Below, in pieces: positions 1 to 12,868 of a stretch of DNA of 64,000 nt. This DNA comes from Rhabdophis nuchalis (lineage: Eukaryota; Chordata; Lepidosauria; Squamata; Natricidae). The notes under the pieces were generated by a model. The model saw only the letters and a program-made list of their open reading frames with translations, was not told the DNA's origin and made no database searches. The DNA is taken from assembly GCA_039707465.1 (NCBI GenBank), contig CM077647.1, forward strand, positions 114,702,610 through 114,766,609, read 5' to 3'. The first letter of the stretch is position 1; each line of letters begins with the position of its first letter. The position numbers and the translations under genes are program-made.

Positions 1-1702
1 CCTTTCAAATCTGCCTGCTGCTATGGCTGAGCACACAACTGTTCAGGGGAGTGATAATCCTTCCTCCCCCCCTCCCCTCCACCTCGAGGGTGAGTACGGC
101 CGCAGCCAGGGCCTCCTCCCTGCCGCCACGTGCTTCGTCCTTGGCCTCTGGGAAGGCCGTGAAGAGGACTGATAACGGGAGAACGAGCTCTGCTGCTCGG
201 GTGGTCCCCAGGCCCCCACCTACGCTTTTGCCAGAGTTGCCCCCCCCAGTTCTGCCCATGGCCTCTCCTCAGGTGCGGGGGTGGTCTCCGGATGTCCCCC
301 TGGGGTAGGAGATCCGCTCTGAGAGCGTGGACACCGGGGTTTCCGTGCCAGCCGGGGCTTCTGGGGCCTGTTCAGGCCCCGAGCCTTCCAGGGCTGGGCC
401 TTCAGCCACCTTCACCCCCACGGCAGCTGGCCTTCGAGGTGAGGAAGGTTCAGGGGATGCCCTTTCTCCCAGCATACGGAGCATGATTGCTGCCGCTATT
501 TCTCAGGGCATGGATGCGGAGTTCCATCGTAGGGCCCACCGGCCTATGTCTTCGACCTTGTCCAGGGAACTTTCGGTTTCCCTACTGATCCTGCTTCCCC
601 CATTCATTCCCTCTACAGCGAGGGGCTTGAGTTGGTTGAGGAAGGGGAGCTCCCTGAACATGAGCTTTCTGAGGATGAGAGGTTGGACCAGGGGTCTACT
701 CTTCATTCGGGCCTATTCAGTCCGGCCTTGTTTAAGTCCTTGCTTTTCAAGGCCAAGGCCACCACACACATGGGCAGGGCCTCTTCTCAGGCGAGCACTG
801 AGGTGGGGTTAGAGGCCACTGACCGCGTGTTTGCTGAACAGTTGTTCAGCAAACCAAGTTGTTCATGGACCTTGTCCAGAAGCAGTGGGAGCAACCTACT
901 GCTGTTTCCCCTCCCAGCAATGGGGACAGGAAGCTTTACGCTTCCACTTCCGAATTGGACACTTTTACAGTTTCCAACTGTTGACCCACCAGTGGCAGCC
1001 TTGGCCTCCCCAGCCCTGATTCTTTCTGAAATTTTGGAGGGCCATAAGGCTGAGGATCGCAAGGCTGAGTTGGTCATTCGGAAAACTCATCAAGCTTCGG
1101 CTTGGGCCTTGAGGGCTGCTACTGCGGCATCCTTCTTTAATAGGACTTCCTTACTTTGGTTAAGGCAATTGTAGGATAGGTTGGCTCCCAATGACTTCTG
1201 CCTTCATCAGGATGTTAACAAGCTGGTGGCGGCTCTGGAGTTTTCGGCTGATGCCACGCTTATGGCAGCCAAGTTCGCTTCATGAGCTATGGTCTCCAAT
1301 GTTGCTTCCTGCCACCTTTTGTGGCTTCGCCATTGGCAGGTGGATGTCCGTTCTAAGTGGCGTCTGGCCTCCACTCCTTTCAAAGGAGGATCCCTATTTG
1401 GGGCCGCTCTTGACCCCATCCTGATTGAGACAAGGGTTAAGCAGAAGGTGCTTCCCTCGGTGACAAGACGCTCAGAGCGCCGGCACCAGCCCTATCCTCG
1501 GAGACAGTCCTTTTGGGCTGGGGACTCCGGTTTTGCGGCCGTTCCCTACAACCAGCACTACACTAGGCTGTTCGTCCCGGCGCAGGACAGGGGTCAGGAC
1601 CAGTCTGCTGCCAGGGATAGAAATAGACAACAATCCAACCAGTCTCAGAATCAGTGGTCATTTCATGGCTCCGACAATCATTCCTTTCGTGGTTACCGAT
1701 GA
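1..1702 (+). pseudogene. DIRS gag-like ORF1 remnant (copy A)
   Basis: Blocks spread over several frames match the intact gag at 40369-42138. These include a stretch ending AAAISQGM near 500, an LSEDE motif followed by SGLF near 670-720, KAEDRKAEL and KTHQASAWAL near 1050-1110, and LLWLRHW near 1320. In-frame stops near 1172 and 1283, plus frame changes, break it. DIRS ORF1 proteins are structural (gag-like); no CCHC knuckle is visible. The N-terminus may lie upstream of the window, because the first 300 bases give only weak low-complexity matches. Confidence 0.7.
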
Positions 1703-3494
1703 CTCGCCTGAGGTGGGTCCCATTAGTGGACGTCTAATGGTGTTCGCACATCAATGGGCCGTTACTACCTCGGACGCCTGGGCTCTTCAAACAGTGGCCC
1801 AGGGCCTCACTCTGGAATTTCTCTCTATACCCCCGAGACGCTTTATCAGATGCCCGGTACCCAGGTGCCCGACCAAGCGTCTCACGCCAAGATCAGTCAT
1901 CTCCTGGAGATCAACGCCATCGAGCGCGTTCCTCCGGGACAGACGGGTCTGGGTTTCTATTCCATCCTATTTCTGGTACCAAAGAACTCGGGGGGGGATG
2001 GCGAGCTATCCTCAATTTGAAATGGCTCAATTTTTACCTAAAATATCGCAAATTCAAGATGCAGTCGCTAAGGAGCATTTTGCATTTTGCTGTCCATACA
2101 GCAGGGCGACTTCATGACCTCTGTATATATATAAAGGAGGCTTATCTGCATGTACCTATCCATCAGGCCCATCGGCGTTTTCTGAGGTTCCATTTTGCCG
2201 GTCGCCATTACCAGTACCGGGCACTTCCATTCGGACTCTCGTCAGCCCCGCGAACTTTCACCAAGCTGCTGGCGGTCGTTGCGGCTTTCCTACGGTCGGT
2301 ACCTGTACGGGTCAATTGTTATCTCGACGACATTTTGATCCTGTCATCATCCCGGGATCAAGCTTGCCTGGACCTTCAGACCACCATCGATGCCCTTCGG
2401 TCCCACGGGTTCATTTTGAACCTTCCAAAGAAGGTTGCTACACCTCGGGATGGTCATAGATTCGGACAGTTGCATCGTCTCCATCTCCCAAGAGAGACGT
2501 CACAGCATTAATCAACGAACAACACAAGTTCTCTGCCTGAGGTCGCCCTCCCTTGCCGTCCTCTCCCAGCTGCTCGGGAAGATGATTTCGTGCAATGAGG
2601 TCGTTCCCTGGGCACGTTTTCATGCCCGGCCGCTCCAGTGGTTCCTGCTGCCTTACCAGAGAAATCACACCAGCCACTCTCATGCCAGGATTCGACTTCC
2701 TCCCAAGGTGATGCGGTCCCTGAGGTGGTGGACATCATCCAGTCTTCTCAAGGGTTGCCTGTTCAAGGAGCCGGAGTGGGTCGTGGTTACGACCGATGCG
2801 AGCCTGTTCGGATGGGGCGCCCACTCCGAAGGTCTGGTGGCACAGGGCAGGTCGACCCCCCCAGGAGCTACGCAACAGCATAAACTGGCTGGAGCTTTGC
2901 GCCATTCGCCTGGCTCTTCACGAATTCCGGTCTGTGGTAGCCACCACACACGTTCTCGTTCTAACGGACAATGTGGCCTCCAAGGCACATGTGAACTGTC
3001 AGGGGGATACCCATTCCAGGGCCCTGTTGCAGGAGGCGGAACTTCTTCATTGGGCAGAGAAACATCTGTTGTCCCTCCGGGCGGAGCACATCTCAGGGGT
3101 CTCCACTGTGCCAGCGGACTGGCTGAGCAGGGCCACAGTGGACCAGACGGAGTGGCAGTTTCACCCTGCCCTGTTCCAGGACCTCTCACTCAGATTCGGC
3201 CTGCCCCAGGTGGACCTCTTTGCTCAACCGCACAATGCACAGGTGACGCGGTTCTTTACCAGGTTCCAGACATCAGGGGCGGAAGCCACGGATGCTCTGT
3301 GCAGCCTGTGGCCAGATGGTCTCCTTTATGCTTTTCTGCCACTTCCGCTGGTTCCCATTGTCATCCAGAAGATCCTGGCGGAATGGGCGGAAGTTCTACT
3401 TGTGGCTCCGATGTGGCCCAGACGCTTGTGGTATGCAGACCTCGTGCATCTCTCAGTGTCTCGACCACGGCGCATTCCGGATGATCGGCTCTGA
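1680..3494 (+). pseudogene. DIRS reverse transcriptase / RNase H remnant (copy A)
   Basis: Four frame-shifted segments (about 1690-2020, 2017-2511, 2435-2880, 2796-3494) rebuild the order of an RT followed by RNase H. Visible RT motifs are LPFGLSSAP near 2230 and YLDDI near 2320. The RNase H part shows TTDASLFGWGAH near 2790, WLELCAIRLAL near 2890 and LTDNVASKAH near 2960. At least three frameshifts and a changed segment where the better copy reads LDLKALNYHI make it non-functional. It overlaps the end of gag and precedes the recombinase, the usual DIRS layout. Confidence 0.85.
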
Positions 3495-3589
3495 CTCTCC
3501 CAGGGGCCTATCGTTCACCCGAACCCCCAGCTCCTGCAGCTAGCCATCTGGCATGTGAGTGGTCTCTCCTTTTAAGCCTGCACTATTCA

Positions 3590-4632
3590 GACAAAGTCAT
3601 TGCTACGATTCAGGCAGCACACCAGCCATTGATGAACCACATTTATGAGACCACTTGGCAAGTATTTTGCAACTGGTGCCGCGCTTCTGACGTGGAGCCA
3701 TTGCAAGCGACCATACCACAGGTTCTAGATTTCCTGCAAATGGGTCTGGATAATGGACTGGCGCCCAACACGCTTCGTCAGCAGACAGCGGCTCTATCCA
3801 CGGTGGTGGCCTGTGGTCATTCTCGTTCTCTGGCCCGTCACCCCAGGATACGGGCTTTTCTCAAGGGTGCCACTAACATCAACCCGCCGGTCGTGCACCG
3901 GTATCCCACATGGGATTTGTCGTTCGTGCTCCAAGCACTCACTTCGTCACCATTCGAGCCTGTCCGAACTATCAGTCTTCCCCTCTTGACCTTGAAGATG
4001 GCGTTTTTGGTGGCCATTACTTCAGCCCATCGGGTGTCTGAGTTGGCTGCGTTGTCAGTAAGGGAGGACCTCTGTATCTTCCACTCGAACAGAGTCGTCC
4101 TCCGTCTGGATCCAGCCTTCCTTCTGAAGATAAACTCCTGTTTCATAGAGCACAGGAACTGATTCTGCCGGATTTTCGCCCACACCCATCACGGCCTCAG
4201 GAACAGCAATGGCACCATCTGGATGTTCGCAGAGTGCTCAGATGTTATATTAAGCAGACGGCTTCCTTTCATCACTCGGAGGCTCTCTTTGTGTCGTTCC
4301 AGCCTGCCTCCATGGGTCTGAAGGTGTCGTCCAACATGATAGGGCGATGGTTGAAGGCCTGCATCGCCCTTGCTTATGACAGCCGTTCTTATCCTGTTCC
4401 CAGGCAGATCGTTCCCCACTCTACCAGGAGTGATGCCACATCAGCGGCTTGGGCGACCCAGGCATCTGTGGAGAACATTTGCAGGGCCGCAACGTGGTCG
4501 TCCCCATCACCTTTCATACGCCATTACCAGATTGACTCTTATGCTGAGGCTGAGGCTGCCTTTGGGCGGAGAGTGCTTCAGAGGGTTGTATCCACAACTG
4601 CAGCTCCTGACCAGCCTCGCCCCCGCCCCTAA
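3590..4632 (+). pseudogene. DIRS tyrosine recombinase remnant (copy A)
   Basis: Two open segments (3629-4162 and 4234-4632) match the recombinase at 43985-45061. The catalytic set typical of tyrosine recombinases is still readable: an Arg in AHRVSEL near 4030, HSTR near 4420, a Trp in ATWSS near 4490 and the nucleophile Tyr in RHYQID near 4525. A stop or frame change near 4160 separates the halves. In DIRS elements this enzyme integrates a circular DNA intermediate in place of a DDE integrase. Confidence 0.85.
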
Positions 4633-4653
4633 AGGTTCACTGCTTTGGCATGT

Positions 4654-4745
4654 CCCATGCTTTGGATTCCCCAAAGCAGCGCACAGGAGAACGACTGTTG
4701 ACTTACCTGAACGGTCCTTCTATATGCACTGTGAAGGGGAATCCT
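4654..4745. repeat. Internal complementary region of DIRS copy A
   Basis: The second half of this stretch, which contains GACTTACCTGAACGGTCC, is the reverse complement of the element's right end at 4960-5013. The first half should be the complement of the missing left end. In DIRS1-like elements this internal region joins the complements of both termini and is thought to template the circular junction. Confidence 0.75.
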
Positions 4746-4934
4746 ACCCCGCCCGTTCGGCTTCGGCTGTCGGGATCCGGACCTGTTTACCTACCTGGTT
4801 TGGGACTATTCACCGCACTTGACCTATTCCTGATCGGATTTCTGCATCTTGGACGGCTTTCCTTCGTGCAAAAACTGAGCATGCCCAGACTGAGGAGGCA
4901 TGGTCTACAGTTTTAATAACTCAGTCTCTAGGCT

Positions 4935-5013
4935 AAAGGGCTAAGTTAAACCCATGCTTTGGATTCCCCTTCGCAGCGCACATAGAAGGACCGTTCAGGT
5001 AAGTCAACGGTCG
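4935..5013. repeat. Right terminal repeat of DIRS copy A
   Basis: The stretch ends in CAGGTAAGTCAACGGTC and is the inverted partner of the internal region at 4654-4745. The exact outer border, near 5013, is inferred from where the complementarity ends. Confidence 0.65.
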
Positions 5014-6439
5014 ACTTGTTAACAATTCAAAGGAAAAGCTACTGAAGTTAGGGTTTTTCAGCTTGGACTGAAGGAGGGTAAGGTTCTTCTGGTTCTTAGA
5101 ATCTCATGCTCTTACATTCCTACTACCATTTTCAAGGTGATAGCCACTACTACCTGCCATTACAGGACATTTACTAGGATTCCAAAGCACCTGAGATTCA
5201 AGGGTGAAAAAGTGTTTGGGGAATGTGCTGCACAAAAGCACCTCTCTGCTATTTCTCAAGTCAAACACAACCTCTTTAAGGAGATGCAGACAAGTATTTT
5301 GCTCAGTTCTGCATGTGCTCTAAGTCACCGTTTTGCCTCAAATTCTTGTCCTTAGCATTTGCTGCCATTGAAATTACTGATCAGAAGGCTTTTTGGCTAG
5401 TAAGGTCAAGTCAGCAGAGAATAATTCAAGTACTCTTCCTCAGAGCTCACAGTTAAAAGAGATCCTAGCTGATATCCTTGACACTTCCCCAGTTATGAAA
5501 CAGATGCCACCATGTGGTGGTGAACTGTTAATTGTTAGCAACCTCCTCTTCTAAAGTGTTTTGTCTTTAAATTTAAAGATTAAATTTATCTTACTCTCCA
5601 AATGGGAAATTATTACACTCCTTTTCTTCCCTCAAAACACATAAAAACAATGAAGCTACAAAAGCAGCAACAGCAGCAGTTAATTTCTGGATTGTCTTCA
5701 GTTCAGGCTCAACTGACCCATCTTTGCAGGCTTTGGTCAATCTCATAATTGCATGTTCTCAAGGCAGCCTACCTGCATGATGGATCATACATACTTCATG
5801 GTTTTTTTGTTCTGGTTTTGAGTCATCTGAGATTCTTTTTGGATTATTTTTCCCATAGTTTTGTAGGCCCTGTGATTCATTGAATAGAATGCTATAAAAT
5901 TATTTTCCAAAAACAATTGCCTCAAAACAGATATGCTGCAGTGAATTATACAAAATGCAAATGTTCATTAAAATGTACTTACCATCCCAACCATAGACTA
6001 CTCTTGGGATAACACTATTCAGCAGTATCCATTTATAGCATAGTCTCAGAAACCACACTGATTTCTCCTTCCAGTTGGGTTAATTGTTTTTATGCTGCTG
6101 TTCTGCTGTAAAAGATAATGAAAAATAAATAGTTGAGAATTTAATGTCAAAAAAATTCAGGAATTATAAATAGTTAAAATTGTGATGTTAATTTGAAGCA
6201 GAGAATAAGTAACAATAAATAGTACATATTCTTGAACCAACTCCTTGGTTCAAGTATATGTACAGGTGGATTTACATCATACAGTACAGCAAGGCATAAT
6301 AGTATGTCTATTTTCAAATGAAGTGTTGTAAGAACCCAAGTATTCTTGAAGTAGCACTCATAGAAAGGGCATTGATGAAAATAGTGTTGCAACAGCATCT
6401 GCCCTTTTGAAATGTGGGCTCTAATATTCTAAAAATGAT
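5014..6439. other. Unassigned AT-rich DNA
   Basis: No gene or recognisable repeat is seen. The short open frame at 5137-5355 lacks any family resemblance. A short CAG-rich run lies near 5660-5680. Confidence 0.5.
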
Positions 6440-6905
6440 GCTTTTAAATTTTCGGATGATAATACACTTTTAAGAGGACAACATCATTCAAAACGACTCC
6501 TTGACAGGCTGGAACATTGGAGTAAATTCAGCAGAATGACATGACATAGCAAAAAAGGAACATATAGACAGAACTGGATGGAAACCTAGGATGTCTAATG
6601 GAACATCTGCGGAACATCAGCAAACTGTATGATGAAATAGCTAAAACAGCTTGCATAATCTTGGACTGCATTAGTAAAATGCCCTAAACTCATTACATGA
6701 AACTCCAATGTTATGGGGGTATGTAAGACCATACTTGGAATTCTAGCATCACATGAGATAAAATGGAGAAGCTGAGTGATTGCAAAGTTACCATAAATTA
6801 CCATAAGGAGTCTGGATTATTAACCTTAAAAGAACTGGTCAGGATTGGCTTGCAAAGAGAAGACTGAGGAGGGGAGGATAGTCTATGCCTGAAGGCTCTC
6901 AGATA
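6440..6905 (+). pseudogene. Very old CR1 LINE fragment
   Basis: The DNA follows the 3' RT region of CR1 in order: a phrase about a lone Asp-containing segment, then TGGACTGCATTA, AGACCATACTTGGAATTCT, and TTGCAAAGAGAAGACTGAGGAGG near the end. The order matches the CR1 segment at 28.7-29.1 kb in the opposite orientation. No frame is open. The match is by eye only. Confidence 0.5.
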
Positions 6906-6984
6906 GGACTTTTTTGAAGTACAATAACACATTTTACTTGCTATTTTAATTTTAAATGTTTCTTTTTATTTTCTAGTGGAAGGT

Positions 6985-7135
6985 CATGGAGAGCTAGTTT
7001 GGTGTAGTGGTTAAGGCACCAGGTTATAAACTGGGAGACCATGAGTTGGAGGCAGGCAAGGCCAAACCACTTCCAAAAAATTTGCCAATGAAACTACAGG
7101 GACGTGTCCAGGCAGCCACCAGGAGTCAAGAATAA
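6985..7135 (+). mobile_element. tRNA-derived SINE
   Basis: The 5' part reads TTTGGTGTAGTGGTTAAGG, a good pol III A-box region of a squamate tRNA-related SINE. The B-box region (GAGTTGGAGGC) is decayed. A second copy of the same SINE lies in reverse at 32.3-32.5 kb. The 3' end fades into an A-rich tract. Confidence 0.6.
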
Positions 7136-7139
7136 TTCA

Positions 7140-9990
7140 ATGTTTTTTAAAAAAAGGTTTTGATGTGACAGATGGTAAATATGTATTAGTACATTGATCA
7201 CATGATCAGCATTCTTGTGCTTCTGAAGAGAGAGTTAATGGAGAACCCAGAAGTAAAATCACAAGGCACAGTCTGACAATATCTCGCTGAATGACTGACC
7301 AGCCAGAATAAACTCATTGTCACATAATTTTCCAGTTAATGATCATGGGTTTAATGATGAAATTGCTGGTCCAAATTGTGGTCACTAAGCAAAGACGACT
7401 ACTGTCTTTTGCTATAGCCTTAAAAATTTTTTTGCAGATAAGAAACTCTTGTTTTCAAGCAATTAAGTGTAATTGCAGAAGCATGGTTGCTTCACAATTT
7501 TGTCTTGGCCTGAGTAATCTGTGCAGTCACTGGAGGAGACTTCTTATTTTGCTATTTCCCAGATCCTGATATTATTCCATGGTGGGGACAAAATATGCCA
7601 TTATGGTAAGTCTGATTGCTAAGCCAGAAATGATGAGACCAATTATTCTCAAAACAAATGATGTAGTAAACAAATACCGTACATTTTTACAAAATATTAT
7701 ATATAATATATACATATATATACATAGCTTTATAGAGATAATATTTGCACATTAACATTTATAGTTGAGTTCTCTAGTTTCACAATTTCCAAGCCTCAAA
7801 GATAATAATAGCAAAGTAAATAAGTTATTTCTAGGGAATTAAATCACTTGTCTGCCAACATCTGTCTTGGATTATTTTAATTTTTAAAGCAGTATTGGAT
7901 AGATCGTAAAATATCAAATTAGCAGAATTATTCAGGTCTAATCACCATTTCTAGACAGATATTCTAGTGACAATCTCAGGTTTGCTGGAATTTGATTTGA
8001 TGGAATAACTATTTCTATTTGAAAATTTACCCATTGCCTTGAGTAACCTTTCAGTAATGGGAATACTGAATATCTCATGAAAAATTAAGAGCTCTCATTC
8101 ATAGTTTCACAGGAATACTATCTTCTAATAACTGCTGAAACTGCTAAAATATTTGAGCCCAAAGGGAAAATTCATACAATATTTTCTCTCCTAGAAAGAC
8201 AGAAAAATTATTATATGTTTGGAGAGAAATGATAAATCAAATTCATATCTGTACCAAGACTAATTTCACTCATTAACATTTTTTTTCTGTAATTATATGG
8301 AAGTCCTTAAAATAAAGAAGTTCTGTTCTTTTGCATTTCTATAATACATAATTGTTTGCATTGAAAGAAATTTCAACATGGTATTAGTGCATTAATATTA
8401 AATATTAAATTTTATATCTTCTTTCTTAGAAATAGATGATTGATACCCTCCAGCATAAGAATATCTCATTTAAGAAGTGTGGTTAAATTAAAATCAGATA
8501 TGACACAGATTAGTTTCAGAATTGCACAATTGTAAAACTTCCATTGCCTTGGGTAATCCTTTGGTTGCAGGAGCTCTTAGAAGATTGTAGTCTTGTAATA
8601 TGATATAATATCTAAATATGCATAAACTGATATTTTAGCAAATGGAATTTCTGCAATATATTGTTCAGCTTTGCACCAATGTGTAATCATGGTTTTGAAT
8701 ATTAGAATGTCATAAACATTATAAAAGCTTCTTTCTATAAATCTAAGTTAGAACATTTCTGGGCAAGGGTGAATTTGTAGCAATGTTTCCCAATTTGGTA
8801 ACTTTATGATGTATGGCTTCAAATCCACCAGCCAACATGAAGTTGACATATCTTAAAATTGTCAAGTTTGAAAAACACTGTTCTAAAGTATCTCTTAGAT
8901 TATATTTTTCAGAATGAAATAATAAAAGTTGCAGTCAGGCTCACAACTTACATCAGCTACTTAAAAAAAATGCATGTATTGATGCAATAGTATTGCTATT
9001 TATTATAGCTCTCTGTTTAGGTAAATTCAGTAATTCCGATTTCCTCAACTATGAGCAAATATACCTGGCTTTCCAGATATATTTTACATCAAGTTTTGTT
9101 TTTTCCAGCCAGAGTAACAATTAGGATGATAGAAATTAAAGTCCATTAAAGCTTTAATATTATATCCCTAATCATTGAGTGAAGACAATTGGTTCAAATA
9201 TCTCCTTAGATGTTGGATCACTTAGAAAATGTTTCTCAGCTTCAGCAACTTTGAGATGAGTGGAATTCCCAGCCATCAAGTCCACATATTTTAAAGTCAT
9301 TGAAATGATAAACACTGTCAGGACTTCTGGATAAGGATTGTTGAGCTAGCAGGTCATCAAACAAGCAGAGAAGATGATGTGGCCACGGCTAAAGTACCAG
9401 CAAGTAGACCAATCTCACAAAACCTCTCCCGATAAGGATAGGATAGGAGATCATTTGTTTATGTTCTAGATAGCTTCTCCTCACAAGGAAACCACTACTA
9501 GCTGCTTCCTGCAGATTTGAGGGAATGAAGGGAAGGTATCATTCACTCAACCATAGCTTTTGAAAGGACACTAGGTTTATTACCTCAATATCTAATTTTC
9601 AAAAATTACCTATCCCCTATAGAAGTATTAGAAAGCAACAAAGCAACAAGTCTGAAAAGCCACAGGGTGAGTTTACTTTCTTTCCAGAAGAAAAGAGAAA
9701 TTACTTATATTCTTTAAATTACCTCATTCTTTAAGAATTGGAAGAATTTGAAATAAATGCAAAAAGCTAAATTAGACATTAATTTAAGAAATGACCAAAG
9801 TTCATAAATGACTCTAGGGACCAAATAAAATTTGAATATTAGGACTTTTGCTATAGGTTTTTGGAAATAATTATACTAAATAGCAACTATGGGAATTGTT
9901 GTTTAATCTAATTTAAGATTAAATTTAAGAATTTACAATTTCAGAAATTGCACATGGAAAGAGGGATTTCCAGGTACAAGGAAAAAGAAA
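7140..9990. other. Unassigned AT-rich DNA with two short TIR remnants
   Basis: No coding region is recognised in this long stretch. An AT-rich (TA)n patch lies at 7696-7726. Two short elements resembling one at 58129-58221 (TTTCTCA-type ends, CAACTTTAAGATG-type body) can be seen near 8781-8882 and 9230-9318. Confidence 0.5.
8781..8882. mobile_element. Short hAT-like element remnant
   Basis: CAATGTTTCCCAATTTGG at the left and CAAGTTTGAAAAACACTG at the right form an imperfect inverted repeat. The body resembles the better copy at 58129-58221. No clean 8-base target duplication is seen, so the borders are uncertain. Confidence 0.4.
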
Positions 9991-10008
9991 AAAAGTGTCT
10001 TACTGTTT

Positions 10009-12455
10009 GTGTTTGACAGGAAGGAGTATGATATGATGGCGGTGGAGACCCCCAGACTGGTAGTCATGGGGGACTTTAACCTGCCATCGGCGGGCGAAAC
10101 ATCCGAGGCAGCTCGGGAGTTCATGGCTTCCATGATGGCCATGAACCTGACCCAAATAGTTCAGGGCCCTACTCACGAGGGAGGACACACGCTGGATCTG
10201 ATTTTTGTCTCTGGGCAGTGGAGAAGTGATCTCGGAACAGGGGATTTAGCCATCTTACCCTTGTCATGGACAGATCACTCTCTCCTTCGGATGGACTTTC
10301 CAACCGTCACATCCCACCGCGGGGAGGCGGAACCGGAGATATCGAGATGGTTCCGCCCCAGGGGCCTGATGGACCCTGAAAGGTTCCAGAGGGAGCTTGG
10401 GCCAATACCTGTGTCCTTGCCCTGCGACTCGACTGAGGATCTAGGTATAGTGCGGCCACGGGGGCCTTGGACCGAGTTGCGTCCTTGTGGCCTCTCACGC
10501 GGCGTCGAATCACCCAGGCCCCCTGGCTTACCGAGGAGCTGCGGGAGATGAAACGCCACAAGAGATGCCTAGAGAGTAGGTGGAGATCCTCTCGATCCGA
10601 AGCTGACCGAACACTAGTAAGAGACCATATTAGGACTTACTTAGCGGCGTTAAGAGTGGCCAAACGTGAGTATTGTGCCACCCTTATCGCGTCTGCGGAT
10701 AACTGCCCTGCCGCCCTGTTTGGCACTCCCTCCTTCACCAGAGGCCGCGGGAAGCCCCTTTGCAGGGTCGAGCAGAGGAATTTGGAGTTTATCTGCAGGA
10801 TAAAATCACTCAGATTCGGAACGAGTTGCCCTCCACTGAAAGTGATCCAGTCAGTTTATCCGATGCTGGTCTTGAGATAACATCTTGGGAGGAGTTTGAC
10901 TTTGTCACTACTGAGGATATGGACAGGTTGTTGAGGAGCCTTAGGGCCACCACATGTTTATTGGACCCATGTCCCTCCTGGCTTGTACTGGCATCCTGGG
11001 AGGTTACACGAGGCTGGCTCCAAGTCATTGTGTCTTTGAGAGAGGGGTTCTTACCTACTGCCTTGAAAGAGGCGGTGGTGAGACCTCTCCTCAAAAAGCC
11101 TTCCCTGGACCCAGCATTGTTGGAAAATTACCGTCCGGTCTCCAACCTTCACTTTCTTGCAAAGGTTGTAGAGAGTGTGGTGGCTCAACAGTTTCCTCGA
11201 CACCTGGAGGAAGTTGATTATATAGACCTGCGCCAGTCCAGCTTCCGGCCCAGTCACAGTACCGAGACGGCATTGGTCGTGTTGGTCGATGATCTCTGGA
11301 GGGCACGGGATAGAGGTTGCTCCTCTATCCTACTCCTATTAAACCTCTCAGCGGCTTTTGATACCATCGACCATGGTATCTTATTGCACCGATTGGGGGG
11401 GTTGGGGCTGAGAGGCACCGTTCTGCAGTGGTTCTCGTCCTACCTCTCTGGTCGGTCTCAATGGGTGTTGGCAGGAGGGCAGAGGTCGGCCCCGAGGCCC
11501 CTCACATGTGGGGTTCCTCAGGGGTTGGTCCTCTCGCCACTTCTGTTCAATACCTATATGAAGCCGCTGGGCGAGATCATCCGTGGTTTTGGGGTGGAAT
11601 ACCATCTGTACGCTGACAACACTCAGTTGTACATATCCACCCCAAACCACCCCAACGATGCCGTCGAGGTGCTGTCCCAGTGTCTGTAGGCCATACTGGT
11701 TTGGATGGGTAGCAACAAACTCAAGCTCAACCCATCCAAGACCAAGTGGCTGTGGTTTCGGCACCCCGGTTCAGCCAGGTAAGTCCAACAATGGCCATTG
11801 GGGGCAAACAACTGGCCCCCGTGGAGAGGGCGCGCAACTTGGGTGTCCTCCTGGATTCCCAGCTGTCCATGGAGGACCATGTGACGGCCATGGCCAGGAG
11901 GATGTTTTATCAGGTATGCCTGATACGCCAGTTGTGTCCCTTACTGAACCGGGTGGCCCTTTGCACAGTCACTCAAGCACTCGTGACATCCCGGCTGGAC
12001 TACTGTAACGCTCTCTACATGGGGCTCCCCTTGAGGTGCACTCCAAGGCTACAGTTAGTCCAGAATGCGGCTGCGCGGGTGATTATGGGTGCCTCAAGGC
12101 AAGCCCACATAATACCTCTCCTGCGTGAGCTGCACTGGCTACCTGTGGCCTTTCGGGTACGCTTCAAGGTGTTGATGACCATCTTTAAATCGCTCCATGG
12201 CTCAGGGCCTAGCTATATACGAGACCGCCTCCTGCCCCATACATCCCTTCGACCGATCCGCTCCCACAGAGAGGGTCTTCTCCGGGTACCATAGGCCGGG
12301 CAATGCCGGTTGGCGACGCCCAGGGGAAGGGCCTTATCTGTGGCAGGCCCAGCCCTCTGGAACGACCTACCCCCCGACCTATGCACCACCTCGGACCTCC
12401 ACCTCTTCCGCCAGTGTCTCAAGACGTATTTATTCCAACAAGCCGGCCTAGCATA
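10009..12455 (+). pseudogene. L2-clade endonuclease/reverse transcriptase remnant
   Basis: The APE endonuclease tail shows VVMGDFNLPS near 10060 and TDHSLLRM near 10270. The RT follows with NYRPVSNL near 11130, LSAAFDTIDH near 11350, GVPQG near 11515 and YADNTQLY near 11610. The family motif is YADD, so an Asp has become Asn. A stop codon at 11687 and frame changes near 10750 and 11755 also break it. The C-terminal block ([23 protein letters not shown]) is readable from 11746. Such proteins nick target DNA and copy the LINE RNA; this copy cannot. Confidence 0.85.
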
Positions 12456-12646
12456 ACCCCCCGTTTCTGACTTTTATCTGTTTAAATTTTAATTCTCAGG
12501 GTTTTAAAAGGGTTTTTTAGCACAGGATTTAATTTAATAGTTTTTTAATAATGTATTTTGTAATTTTGTATGGTTTTTAATATTGCCTGTGTGCCGCCCT
12601 GGGTCCTTACAAGGAGAAGGGCGGGGTATAAATTTGAAATTTTTTT
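10009..12646 (+). mobile_element. L2-clade LINE, 5' truncated
   Basis: The element holds the end of an endonuclease domain, an RT domain, a C-terminal region and a 3' UTR. It ends in CCGCCCTGGGTCCTTACAAGGAGAAGGGCG-like sequence and a short T/A-rich tail at about 12646. The same 3' end occurs at 15.1, 30.3, 49.6 and 56.4 kb. The 5' UTR and most of the endonuclease are missing. Confidence 0.85.
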
Positions 12647-12649
12647 TGA

Positions 12650-12868
12650 GATACTTCAAAAAAATTTGAAGAATGGGGACAGAAACTTGCAGTGACAGTG
12701 TCAGCAATCGTGTCTGCTCCTATGATGGATTTTAAAGATCTGCAGGATAAAGAGCTGAAACAAACCTTACCTGATCCAGAACTATATAAAGAAATTATTG
12801 AGATACTGAAAAATAAAAAATTGTTGAAGACAGAGGTGATAAAATTACTAAGTTTGTTCTTGTTCTGA
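12650..12868 (+). pseudogene. Unassigned open stretch with poly(A) signal downstream
   Basis: About 72 codons are open without a stop and have ordinary protein-like composition (for example KKFEEWGQKLAVTVSAIV, then DPELYKEIIEIL). They end in TGA at 12866, and an AATAAA lies about 55 bases further on. It could be the 3' end of a processed gene copy, or a terminal exon with its acceptor in the T-rich L2 tail (TTTTTTTGAG at 12641-12650). I do not recognise the family. Confidence 0.3.

Larger units (their letters stand above)
1..5013 (+). mobile_element. DIRS-type retrotransposon copy A, decayed, left end outside window
   Basis: Fragments of gag, RT/RNase H and tyrosine recombinase follow one another in the order of the better-preserved DIRS copy at 39.6-45.4 kb. 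They are followed by an internal complementary region and a right terminal repeat. Many stops and frameshifts show that it is dead. The terminal sequence differs from the second copy, so this is a different DIRS subfamily. The left inverted terminal repeat is not in the window. Confidence 0.85.
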
